Source: Actinomycetes bacterium
GTDB taxonomy: Bacteria; Actinomycetota; Actinomycetes; Actinomycetales; Dermatophilaceae
Length of the DNA stretch: 6,673 bases
Reading direction: 5' to 3'
Assembly: GCA_023389095.1 (NCBI GenBank)
Contig: JAEWFB010000199.1
Coordinates: 1-6,673 of the forward strand
The translations under genes were made by a program, and so were the position numbers. Shown here in pieces: positions 1 to 5,924 of this stretch. Below the pieces are notes generated by a model. The model did no database searches. It had not been told where the DNA came from and worked only from the letters and a program-made list of their open reading frames with translations. The first letter of the stretch is position 1. The number at the start of each line of letters is the position of its first letter.

Positions 1-336
1 CTTGAGCCGGCGCTGCGCCTCGACGTCGACGTGCTGGAAGTCGCACCCGCCACAGAGCCCGGGCCCCGCGAAGCGGCACGGGGCCGCCACCCGGTCCGGC
101 GACGCCTCGAGCACCTCGACCGCGTCGGCGCGCACGAAGCTGTCGCAGTCGTTTCCCTCCGTGACGAGCGCGACGACGCGCTCCCCCGGCAGGGCGTGGC
201 GGACGAAGACGACGCGTCCCTCGTGCCGGGCCACGCAGTGCCCGCCGTGGGCGACGCCGCCGACCTCGACCGTCCACCTGGAGCCGACGAGGCTCTCGCC
301 ACGGGCCGCGCGCTCGCGAGGCCGGCGACCGCTCAC
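1..336 (-). CDS. TRAM-domain class I SAM-dependent RNA methyltransferase (TrmA/RumA family), N-terminal part
   Basis: The first 112 residues are visible; the rest, including the SAM-binding and catalytic domain, lies beyond the left edge. Residues about 15-75 form a TRAM domain, a small RNA-binding beta-barrel, with a typical VGGVAHGGHCVARHEGRVVFVRHALPGE pattern split here as VGGVAHGGHCVARHEG (25-40) followed by RVVFVRHALPGE. Residues 87-102 carry C87, C95 and C98 followed by QH: the CxnCGGCxxQH motif of the 4Fe-4S site in RumA/TrmA-type uracil-C5 methyltransferases. By family the enzyme would make 5-methyluridine in rRNA or tRNA, but the substrate cannot be read from this fragment. The GTG start overlaps the TGA of the upstream permease by 4 nt (GTGA), with a weak GGGGCG purine stretch before it, so translation is probably coupled. 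I recall a TRAM methyltransferase, Rv2689c, in the same place in M. tuberculosis. Family is confident; specificity is not. Confidence 0.88.
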   Translation of the reverse strand, partial: MSGRRPRERAARGESLVGSRWTVEVGGVAHGGHCVARHEGRVVFVRHALPGERVVALVTEGNDCDSFVRADAVEVLEASPDRVAAPCRFAGPGLCGGCDFQHVDVEAQRRLK

Positions 337-2342
337 AGCGCCCCGCCCCGGACCGACCCGCCGACCGGCGGCTCGTCGATCCAGTCGCGCTCGGCGCCCT
401 GGGAGGACTGCAGCTGCCACGGCACGCTGACGACCATGACCCCGGGCGTGAAGAGCAGCCGGCCCTTGAGACGCAGCGCGCTCTGGTTGTGCAGCAGCTG
501 CTCCCACCACTTGCCGAGCACGTACTCGGGCAGGTAGACGGTGACGATGTCGCGCGGGTTGCCGCTGCGGATCGAGCGGACGTAGTCGAGGATCGGACGC
601 GTGATCTGCCGGTAGGGCGAGGAGAGGACCTTGAGCGGGACGGGGATGTCGTGCTGGTCCCACTCGGCGAGCAGCGCCTGCGTCTCGTCGTGGTCGACGT
701 CGACCGTGATGGCCTCGAGGTAGGTCGGTCGGCTGGCGCGGGCGTAGGCGAGGGCCCGCATCGTCGGCTTGTGCACCTTGGAGATGCAGACGATGGCGTG
801 CACGTGGCTCGGCAGCATGGGCCGCTCGATGGTCCAGTCGATCTGGAGCTCGTCGCGCACCCGCGAGTAGTGCCGCCGGATGCCGAGCATGAGCAGGAAC
901 AGGACGGCCATCGCCATGATCGCGTAGCGCGCACCCGCCTGGAACTTCGTGATGAGCACGACGACGAGCACCGTGGCCGACATCGCGGCGCCGATGGCGT
1001 TGATGACGCGCGAGCGCTGCATCCGGGCCCGCTCCTTGGCCGCGCGCTCGAGGCGCAGGTGCCGCGTCCAGTGCCGCACCATCCCGATCTGGCTCGTCGT
1101 GAACGACACGAAGACGCCGACGATGTAGAGCTGGATCAGGGCCGTGACCTCGGCGTCGAAGATGATGACGAGGACGATCGCCGCGGCCGACAGCAGGACG
1201 ATGCCGTTGGAGAACGCCAGCCGGTCGCCGCGGGTGTGCATCTGGCGCGGCAGGTACCCGTCGCGGGCCAGGATCGAGGCGAGCACCGGGAAGCCGTTGA
1301 AGGCGGTGTTGGCCGCCAGCACGAGGATCAGGCCGGTGACGATGGACACGAACACGACACCGAGCGGGAAGTTCGCGAACACCGAGTTCGCGAGCTGGCC
1401 GATGGTCGTGTGCTGCACGTAGGAGTCGCCGACCGGGGTGCCGTTGCGCAGCAGCTGCTTGCCCGGGTCATCGGCCATCTTGACGCCCGTCCACATGCTC
1501 AGGGCGATGATCGAGCCGAGCATGGTGACGGACAGGGTCCCCATGAGCAGGAGCGTCGAGGCGGCGTTGCGGCTCTTGGGCTTGCGGAAGGCGGGCACGC
1601 CGTTGCTGATGGCCTCGACGCCGGTGAGCGCCGCACAGCCCGAGGAGAAGGCGCGCAGCAGCAGGAACGCGGCGGCGAGACCGGTGAGCTCCTCGCCGCC
1701 CTCCGGCACCAACGTCAGGCCGGCGCTCTCCGCCGGCTGCAGCGTGCCGGTGACCTTCTGGAGGACGCCGTAGAGGCCCATGCCGAGGATCGCGAGCATG
1801 AACGCGTACACCGGGATCGCGAAGGCCTTGCCGGACTCGCGCACCCCCCGCAGGTTCATCGCCGTGAGGAACACGATGAGCCCGACGGCGATGACGACCT
1901 CGTGCCCCCGGACGAACCCGAGGACGGTGGCGGCGTTCTGCACACCCGAGGAGATCGACACCGCGACGGTGAGGACGTAGTCGACGAGGAGCGCGCTGGC
2001 CACCGTCAGCCCCGCCTTGGGGCCGAGGTTGACCGTGGCCACCTCGTAGTCGCCGCCGCCCGAGGGGTAGGCGTGGACGTTCTGCCGGTACGACGCGACG
2101 ACCACGACCATGACGAGGACGACGCCGATGGTCACCTGCCAGCTGTGCGTGGTGACGAAGGCACCGCCGGCCAGCCCGAGCATGAGCAGGATCTCGTCGG
2201 GCGCGTACGCGACCGAGGACAGCGCATCGCTCGCGAAGATCGGCAGGGCGAGCCGCTTGGGCAGCAGGGTCTCGCCGAGCTTGTCGCTGCGCATGGCGCG
2301 ACCGACGACGAGGCGCTTGAACAGCGATCCGGTTCCGGGCAC
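333..2342 (-). CDS. APC-superfamily permease, KimA-like; probable K+/H+ symporter
   Basis: This 669-aa protein has about 12 hydrophobic segments in residues 30-490, then a cytosolic domain of about 170 residues (495-665). Generic annotation would be amino-acid permease. However, the N-terminal KRLVVGR and SDALSSVAYAPDE (38-50), and QLYIVGVFVSFTTSQ (404-418), resemble the KimA (YdaO) potassium importers. D39, Y46, Y122, T125, S129, T240, E243 and Y406 match in type and spacing the K+-coordinating residues I recall for B. subtilis KimA (D36, Y43, Y118, T121, S125, T230, E233, Y377). KimA also has a cytosolic C-terminal domain. Divergent TrkA/RCK genes support a potassium role. I chose GTG at 2342 because conserved sequence begins within 10 residues of it; the open frame to 2783 runs antisense through the neighbouring trkA gene. 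No Shine-Dalgarno is seen, so it may be leaderless. Amino-acid or other cation transport remains possible. Confidence 0.9.
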   Translation of the reverse strand: MPGTGSLFKRLVVGRAMRSDKLGETLLPKRLALPIFASDALSSVAYAPDEILLMLGLAGGAFVTTHSWQVTIGVVLVMVVVVASYRQNVHAYPSGGGDYEVATVNLGPKAGLTVASALLVDYVLTVAVSISSGVQNAATVLGFVRGHEVVIAVGLIVFLTAMNLRGVRESGKAFAIPVYAFMLAILGMGLYGVLQKVTGTLQPAESAGLTLVPEGGEELTGLAAAFLLLRAFSSGCAALTGVEAISNGVPAFRKPKSRNAASTLLLMGTLSVTMLGSIIALSMWTGVKMADDPGKQLLRNGTPVGDSYVQHTTIGQLANSVFANFPLGVVFVSIVTGLILVLAANTAFNGFPVLASILARDGYLPRQMHTRGDRLAFSNGIVLLSAAAIVLVIIFDAEVTALIQLYIVGVFVSFTTSQIGMVRHWTRHLRLERAAKERARMQRSRVINAIGAAMSATVLVVVLITKFQAGARYAIMAMAVLFLLMLGIRRHYSRVRDELQIDWTIERPMLPSHVHAIVCISKVHKPTMRALAYARASRPTYLEAITVDVDHDETQALLAEWDQHDIPVPLKVLSSPYRQITRPILDYVRSIRSGNPRDIVTVYLPEYVLGKWWEQLLHNQSALRLKGRLLFTPGVMVVSVPWQLQSSQGAERDWIDEPPVGGSVRGGAL

Positions 2343-2350
2343 GACGACAG

Positions 2351-2356
2351 AGTATG
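2351..2356 (-). promoter_or_regulatory. candidate -10 element of the permease, leaderless arrangement
   Basis: Reading the minus strand, CATACT (one mismatch to TATACT) lies 8 nt before the GTG at 2342, with no Shine-Dalgarno between them. That spacing would place the transcription start at or next to the start codon, as in the leaderless mRNAs common in actinobacteria. No convincing -35 hexamer is found at 16-18 nt. This is inference from pattern only. Confidence 0.4.
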
Positions 2357-2375
2357 CCGTCGGAGCGCCCGCGCC

Positions 2376-2393
2376 GCGGCACGCGGATGCCGC
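2376..2393. repeat. short inverted repeat in the divergent promoter region
   Basis: GCGGCA (2376-2381) and TGCCGC (2388-2393) form 6-bp arms around a 6-nt spacer, where the -35 region of the permease promoter would be. It could be an operator shared by the permease and trkA genes. A 6-bp match is weak evidence in DNA this GC-rich. The rest of the 145-bp gap shows only CGACCG-type low-complexity sequence. Confidence 0.2.
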
Positions 2394-2474
2394 CCCGTCC
2401 ACCCACCGAAACGACCGACCCGACCGGCCCGCGGACCCGCTCGGACCTGCACGGTGCGAGGGGAGCCCACGGTG

Positions 2475-2480
2475 TAGCGT
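2475..2480 (+). promoter_or_regulatory. candidate -10 element of the first trkA gene, leaderless arrangement
   Basis: TAGCGT fits the actinobacterial TANNNT -10 pattern and ends 7 nt before the GTG at 2488. No ribosome-binding site lies in the 7 nt between; the nearest purine run, GAGGGGAG at about 2458-2465, is more than 20 nt upstream of the start codon. This suggests a leaderless transcript starting at the GTG. No clear -35 hexamer is present. Confidence 0.45.
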
Positions 2481-2487
2481 CGCGTCC

Positions 2488-3150
2488 GTGCACTTCGTCA
2501 TCATGGGCTGCGGCCGTGTCGGGTCGACCCTGGCCCGCACCCTCGGCCGGGGCGGCCACGACGTCGCGATCATCGACGTCGACGCCTCGGCCTTCCGCCG
2601 TCTCGGCACGTCCTTCGAGGGACAGACCGTGACCGGCGTGGGCTTCGACCGCGACACGCTCATCGCCGCCGGCATCCGCGACGCGTACGCGTTCGCGGCC
2701 GTGAGCAGCGGCGACAACTCGAACATCCTCGCCGCGCGCGTGGCCCGCGAGACCTTCGGCGTCGAGCACGTCGCAGCCCGCATCTACGACCCGCAGCGCG
2801 CCGCCGTCTACCAGCGGCTCGGCATCCCGACCGTCGCGACGGTGCGCTGGACGGCCGACCAGATGATCCAGCGGCTGCTCCCGCAGGGTGCCGTGCCCGA
2901 GCTCACCGACCCGAGCGGCAAGATCGTCATCGCCGAGGTCCCCCTGGCCGAGAGCTGGATCGGGCGGCGCTTCGTCGACGTCGAGGAGCAGACCGGTGCG
3001 CGCGTCGCGTACGTGACCCGCCTCGGCGAGGGCACGCTCCCCCGTCCCGACATGGTCGTCCAGCAGGGCGACCTCGTGCACCTCACCGTCCCCCGCGACG
3101 ACCTCGCCCGCGTCGAGCGCGTCTGCGACCAGGCCCCGGCAGCCGGCTGA
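2488..3150 (+). CDS. ceoB: TrkA family potassium uptake regulator (RCK: TrkA_N + TrkA_C), first copy
   Basis: This 220-aa protein has the standard single-RCK layout. An N-terminal Rossmann fold (about 1-120) carries the nucleotide-binding G7-C-G-R-V-G12 loop and an acidic residue at the end of strand 2 (D30). A TrkA_C domain (about 140-210) follows, containing the FVDVEEQTGARVAYVTR segment and a GDLVHLTVP strand near the end. Such proteins assemble into cytosolic rings that bind NAD(H), ATP or other ligands and gate K+ transporters. The GTG start is chosen because the Rossmann strand (HFVIMGCG) begins right after it; the frame upstream would overlap the divergent permease. The second trkA gene follows 17 nt after the stop. 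Position and orientation equal those I recall for ceoB (Rv2691) of M. tuberculosis. No Trk-type membrane subunit lies in the window, so the partner is uncertain; the divergent KimA-like permease is a candidate. Confidence 0.93.
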   Translation: MHFVIMGCGRVGSTLARTLGRGGHDVAIIDVDASAFRRLGTSFEGQTVTGVGFDRDTLIAAGIRDAYAFAAVSSGDNSNILAARVARETFGVEHVAARIYDPQRAAVYQRLGIPTVATVRWTADQMIQRLLPQGAVPELTDPSGKIVIAEVPLAESWIGRRFVDVEEQTGARVAYVTRLGEGTLPRPDMVVQQGDLVHLTVPRDDLARVERVCDQAPAAG

Positions 3151-3167
3151 GCGGCACAGGAGAACCC

Positions 3168-3860
3168 ATGCGCGTCGTCATCGCCGGAGCCGGAAGCGTC
3201 GGCCGGTCCATCGCCCGTGAGCTGCTCGGCAACGGTCACCAGGTGCTGCTCATCGACAAGGACGCCGACGACGTCCAGGCGTCTCGGGTGCCCGAGGCGT
3301 CGTGGCTGCTCGCCGACGCCTGCGAGCTCGCCGCCCTCGAGGAGGCCCGGCTCGAGGAGTCGGACGTCGTCGTCGCCGCCACCGGCGACGACAAGGCCAA
3401 CCTCGTGCTGTCGCTGCTGGCCAAGACCGAGTTCGGCGTGCCGCGCACCGTCGCCCGCGTCAACAACCCGAAGAACGAGTGGATGTTCGACGAGTCCTGG
3501 GGCGTCGACGTCGCCGTGTCGACACCGCGGCTCATGACGGCCCTCATCGAGGAGGCCGTCAGCATCGGCGACCTCGTCCGGATCTTCGAGTTCCAGCAGG
3601 GCCGCGCGTCGATGGTCGAGATCACGCTTCCCGAGGCGAGCCCGTTCGCCGGGCGACGCGTCGGCGACGTCGACTGGCCGAGCGAGACCGTCCTCGTCGC
3701 GATCATCCGCGAGGAGCGTCCGCTCGCCCCCACCCCGGACGACGCGATGGAGGTCGGCGACGAGCTGCTCTTCATCACGACGACCGAGCAGGAGGTCCAG
3801 CTGCAGCAGCTCGTCGCGCCCGGGGCCCGCGTGCGGACCGGCGACGACGAGGAGGCCTGA
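3168..3860 (+). CDS. ceoC: TrkA family potassium uptake regulator (RCK: TrkA_N + TrkA_C), second copy
   Basis: This 230-aa protein has a Rossmann domain with G7-A-G-S-V-G12 and D30 at the end of strand 2 (VLLID). NNPKNEWMF (99-107) and the VSTPRLM turn (117-123) follow, then a TrkA_C domain (about 138-215) with SPFAGRRVGDVDWP and GDELLFITT. The ATG start is well supported by AGGAGAA at 3158-3164, a clear Shine-Dalgarno, unlike the upstream gene. The 17-nt gap indicates one operon. It is clearly paralogous to the preceding protein but well diverged, so the two may form a hetero-oligomeric RCK ring; that is inference. The C-terminus ends in a short acidic tail (GDDEEA). It corresponds in place to ceoC (Rv2692) of M. 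tuberculosis. Confidence 0.93.
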   Translation: MRVVIAGAGSVGRSIARELLGNGHQVLLIDKDADDVQASRVPEASWLLADACELAALEEARLEESDVVVAATGDDKANLVLSLLAKTEFGVPRTVARVNNPKNEWMFDESWGVDVAVSTPRLMTALIEEAVSIGDLVRIFEFQQGRASMVEITLPEASPFAGRRVGDVDWPSETVLVAIIREERPLAPTPDDAMEVGDELLFITTTEQEVQLQQLVAPGARVRTGDDEEA

Positions 3861-3892
3861 GCCGCGGGCAGTCCCGGCGACGCGGCCACCCG

Positions 3893-3931
3893 CGCCTGCG
3901 CGTGACAGCGCGTGACAGCGTGTGTCAGGCG
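3893..3931. terminator. repeat-rich convergent gap; possible bidirectional terminator
   Basis: The 64-bp gap between the second trkA gene and the DUF3159 gene holds two perfect tandem copies of CGTGACAGCG (3901-3920). It also holds an inverted repeat TGACA/TGTCA (3913-3917 and 3923-3927, 5-nt loop) and a wider pair CGCCTG/CAGGCG (3893-3898 and 3926-3931). The right arm covers the DUF3159 stop codon. There is no T-tract on either strand, so intrinsic termination would be of the U-less kind suggested for actinobacteria. Modest support. Confidence 0.35.
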
Positions 3932-4680
3932 ATGCGGTTCGGGTCGATCGGGGTGCGTCCGCGCAGCAGGATCGCCCCCATCGCGGTGATGGCCAGCACG
4001 TACGCGGGCCAGCCGAGCACGACCTTGGCGATGCCGAGCGCCGCGACCTGCTCGGCGAGGTAGAGCGGCACCATGATCGACAGGCGCACGACGTTGAGGG
4101 CGATGAGCACCCAGGCGAGGCGCATCGCGACGGTGACGATGCCCCGGTGCCGCCGCCACCACGTCGGGTTCTCGGCGAAGGCCTCCGGTTCGGCGACCCC
4201 GACGACGAAGCCGAAGAGCGGCCAGCGGGTCAGGTTGGTCACGAGCAGCAGCACGAGCAGCCCGGCGTTCTGGAGCATCCCGGGCAGGAACGCGTCCTCG
4301 GCCTTGCCGGACCGCAGCGCGAAGAACGCCGAGATGCCGACGCCGATCGCCGCGTACACGACGAACCGCGGGTCCTGGCGCTGGACGAGCCGCACGAGCA
4401 GCGGCACGGCGACGCACGCCGCAGCGACGAGCAGCGCGGTGCGCAGGTCCTGCGTGCGGGCCCACACGAGGGCGAAGGCGAGGGTCGGCACGGCGGACTC
4501 GACGGCCCCGCGCCAGCCGCCGATGGCATCGGACAGCTTGTCGCGGAGCAGCTCCTCGACGGTGTCGTAGCGGCGCAGGTCGGCCTCGCCACGCTGCACG
4601 CCCTCGTCGGTCGCCGCCTCGCCCCCGGCGGGCCCGACCGCTGCCTCGGGGGTCTGCTCCTGCTCGGGCAGCTCACGCAT
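3925..4680 (-). CDS. DUF3159 family membrane protein
   Basis: This 251-aa protein begins with a hydrophilic, Glu/Ala-rich segment (1-35), followed by VEELLRDKLSDAIGGWRGAVESAVPTLAF-type sequence at 41-69, the family's recognisable N-terminal signature. About six membrane segments follow (roughly 60-76, 81-98, 107-123, 135-161, 182-205 and 216-238). Charged loops include LRSGKAEDAF (122-131) and NPTWWRRHRG (171-180). No enzymatic motif is visible and the family's function is unknown. The ATG start has GGGGAG 5 nt upstream and overlaps the 3' end of the OB-fold gene by 8 nt, so the two are co-translated. It is the last gene of the dut-side operon and faces the trkA genes. M. tuberculosis has a membrane protein (Rv2693c) in the same position, as I recall. 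Family assignment is confident; any link to the neighbouring potassium genes is speculation. Confidence 0.9.
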   Translation of the reverse strand: MRELPEQEQTPEAAVGPAGGEAATDEGVQRGEADLRRYDTVEELLRDKLSDAIGGWRGAVESAVPTLAFALVWARTQDLRTALLVAAACVAVPLLVRLVQRQDPRFVVYAAIGVGISAFFALRSGKAEDAFLPGMLQNAGLLVLLLVTNLTRWPLFGFVVGVAEPEAFAENPTWWRRHRGIVTVAMRLAWVLIALNVVRLSIMVPLYLAEQVAALGIAKVVLGWPAYVLAITAMGAILLRGRTPIDPNRIA

Positions 4681-5059
4681 GGTGGCTCCCCGGTCGGCCG
4701 ATGATCTCGTAGGCGGGGTTGAACATCGTCGTCACGGAGCGCTGCTGGGTGACGCGCCCGGTGGCCTCGACCTTGATGCCGGGCACGATGCCGGCGATGC
4801 GCCGACGGCCCAGCCACACGAGGTGCAGCGATGCGGTGCCGTCCCAGAGCTCGGCGTCGAGGGCCGGGGTCTCGTCACGGGGGCGCAGCGTGACCGAGCG
4901 GATCTCGCCACGGACGGTGGCCCGGCTGCGCAGCCGGGCGTCGACGATGTGGATGACGCCCACGTCGGTCGACTCCTGGCGCAGCTCGGCCGCCTCGAGC
5001 TCGTGCGACGGGCGCACGAGGTCGGTGAGACGGCGCAGCGTGCCCCCGCGGACGGACAC
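4673..5059 (-). CDS. small OB-fold nucleic-acid-binding domain protein
   Basis: This 128-aa protein has a charged N-terminal helix (1-35) with LRRLTDLVRPSHELEAAELR-like character. An OB-fold of the tRNA-anticodon/RecG-wedge type follows (about 47-122): RATVRGEIRSVTLRP (46-60), LDAELWDGTASLHLVWLGRR (68-87, strands 2-3), IAGIVPGIKVEATGRV (88-103) and a closing strand at 112-121. The probable role is binding single-stranded nucleic acid or acting as a small adaptor; no catalytic motif is seen. The GTG start lies one nucleotide after the DUF3710 stop (TGA-G-GTG), with GAGG a short way upstream inside that gene. The frame stays open upstream to 5215 only as antisense-of-frame sequence within DUF3710. 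The stop overlaps the DUF3159 start by 8 nt. Tight packing makes this part of one translation-coupled operon. M. tuberculosis Rv2694c appears to be the positional counterpart, from memory. Confidence 0.87.
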   Translation of the reverse strand: MSVRGGTLRRLTDLVRPSHELEAAELRQESTDVGVIHIVDARLRSRATVRGEIRSVTLRPRDETPALDAELWDGTASLHLVWLGRRRIAGIVPGIKVEATGRVTQQRSVTTMFNPAYEIIGRPGSHHA

Positions 5060-5060
5060 C

Positions 5061-5816
5061 TCAGCGGACCTCGGTGATCTCGGGTCCGCGGTCGAACGGA
5101 CGCAGGTCCTCGACGTTCTCGGCGACCGGGGCCCCATCCTCGCCCTCCTGGCCGGGCTGCTGGGCGTCCGGCAGGCGCAGCGGCAGCAGCTCGCGCGGCG
5201 GCATGGCCTCGTCACCGCGGTCGACGACCGCGGTGCGGATGACCTCGTGGACGGCCTCGGCGGCGGCGGGCTCGATGGCGGCTCGGCCCGAGACGACGGC
5301 GCGCAGGAACCAGCGCGGGCCGTCGACCCCGACGAAGCGGGCCGGCATGAAGACGGTGCGGCCGTCGGGGCCGTTCTGCGGCATCCGGGTCAGCAGCTCC
5401 TCGCCGAAGTCGCCGGTCTGCACCTGCGCGGTGCCACCGGAGTCGGTGATGCTCTTGGCGATCTCGTTGCGGATCTCGACCCAGACGCCCTCGGTGCGCG
5501 GGGCGGCGAACGCCTGCAGCTGGACGGCGGACTCGCCGATGACGGCCGTGACGCCGACGATCTGCTGCTCCTGCTCGTTGACCTCGAGGCGCAGCTCCAT
5601 GCCCTGCTGCCCCCGCAGCCAGATCGAACCGAGGTTGAGGTAGTCGGTGTCGTCCTCGACCGACCCGCGGTCGAGCGGCCCGGTCAGGGCGGGCGCGAGC
5701 TCCTCCTCGGGAAGGTCGTCGTCCTCGGACGTCCCGACGCCCTCGGCGTCGTCCACGTCGTCGACGAACGCCTCGTCGTCGTTGCTGCGCGCCTTGCCGC
5801 GGCTGAAGAGTCCCAC
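5061..5816 (-). CDS. DUF3710 domain-containing protein
   Basis: This soluble 251-aa protein starts with a short basic MGLFSRGKAR. A strongly acidic linker (about 13-40, many D/E) follows, then the family core from GPLDRG (46-51) through DYLNLGSIWLRG (58-69), VTAVIGESAVQLQAFAAPR (89-107), GVWVEIRNEIAKSI (110-123) and RFVGVDGPRWFLRAVVSGRAA (160-180). The C-terminal 40 residues are low-complexity and acidic. There are no membrane segments or catalytic motifs, and the function is unknown. GTG at 5816 is chosen because the MGLFxRxK beginning is typical of the family and AAGGA lies 9 nt upstream. It sits 108 nt downstream of dut with tandem repeats between, and its stop is 1 nt from the next start. 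The dut-DUF3710-OB-DUF3159 order is a recurrent actinobacterial arrangement (Rv2697c-Rv2693c region), which suggests, but does not show, a shared process. Confidence 0.9.
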   Translation of the reverse strand: MGLFSRGKARSNDDEAFVDDVDDAEGVGTSEDDDLPEEELAPALTGPLDRGSVEDDTDYLNLGSIWLRGQQGMELRLEVNEQEQQIVGVTAVIGESAVQLQAFAAPRTEGVWVEIRNEIAKSITDSGGTAQVQTGDFGEELLTRMPQNGPDGRTVFMPARFVGVDGPRWFLRAVVSGRAAIEPAAAEAVHEVIRTAVVDRGDEAMPPRELLPLRLPDAQQPGQEGEDGAPVAENVEDLRPFDRGPEITEVR

Positions 5817-5844
5817 GTCATTCCGTCCTTATGAGTCCTGCTGC

Positions 5845-5902
5845 GTCGAGCGGGTCGTGCTGGGTCCAGCGGGGTCGTGCTGGGTCGAGCGGTCCCGAGT
5901 GG
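5845..5902. repeat. about three tandem 20-bp repeats between dut and DUF3710
   Basis: Units begin at 5845 (19 nt), 5864 (20 nt) and 5884 (19 nt, degenerate). Units 1 and 2 share GTCSAGCGGGGTCGTGCTGG allowing one indel and one substitution, and a perfect 15-bp core GGGTCGTGCTGGGTC recurs at 5852-5866 and 5872-5886. Unit 2 also has internal 5-bp inverted arms (CCAGC 5866-5870, GCTGG 5879-5883). The array fills most of the leader upstream of DUF3710. Function is unknown; no clear -10 element lies between it and the DUF3710 start. Confidence 0.65.
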
Positions 5903-5924
5903 GCGCCCGGCGAACCGTACCCGA

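Noticed and set aside
2401..2440. Repeated CGACCG-like words in the divergent gap as a possible repeat array.
   Set aside because: The copies are short, irregular and what GC-rich composition alone would give.
489..2477. A 662-codon open frame on the plus strand opposite the permease.
   Set aside because: Its product is a D/E/R/H/G-rich string with no domain, the usual antisense shadow of a hydrophobic high-GC gene; the permease frame on the other strand has clear motifs.
2343..2487. A ydaO-type c-di-AMP riboswitch controlling the potassium genes.
   Set aside because: Only 145 bp are shared by two promoters, the apparent -10 elements lie 7-8 nt from the starts leaving no leader, and no ydaO-like conserved stems were recognised.
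2343..2783. A longer N-terminus for the permease, using starts up to 2783.
   Set aside because: The added sequence is antisense to the divergent trkA gene, Ser/Arg/Pro-rich and without homology; conserved permease sequence starts just after the GTG at 2342.
1468..3081. A 537-codon minus-strand open frame running across the permease start and the first trkA gene.
   Set aside because: Low-complexity Arg/Gly/Ala composition, and it overlaps two well-supported genes in other frames.
3302..4063. An Arg-rich 253-codon frame over the second trkA gene, and the 3236-4465 minus-strand frame.
   Set aside because: Both are shadows: Arg/Ala-rich strings overlapping clearly functional TrkA and DUF3159 reading frames.
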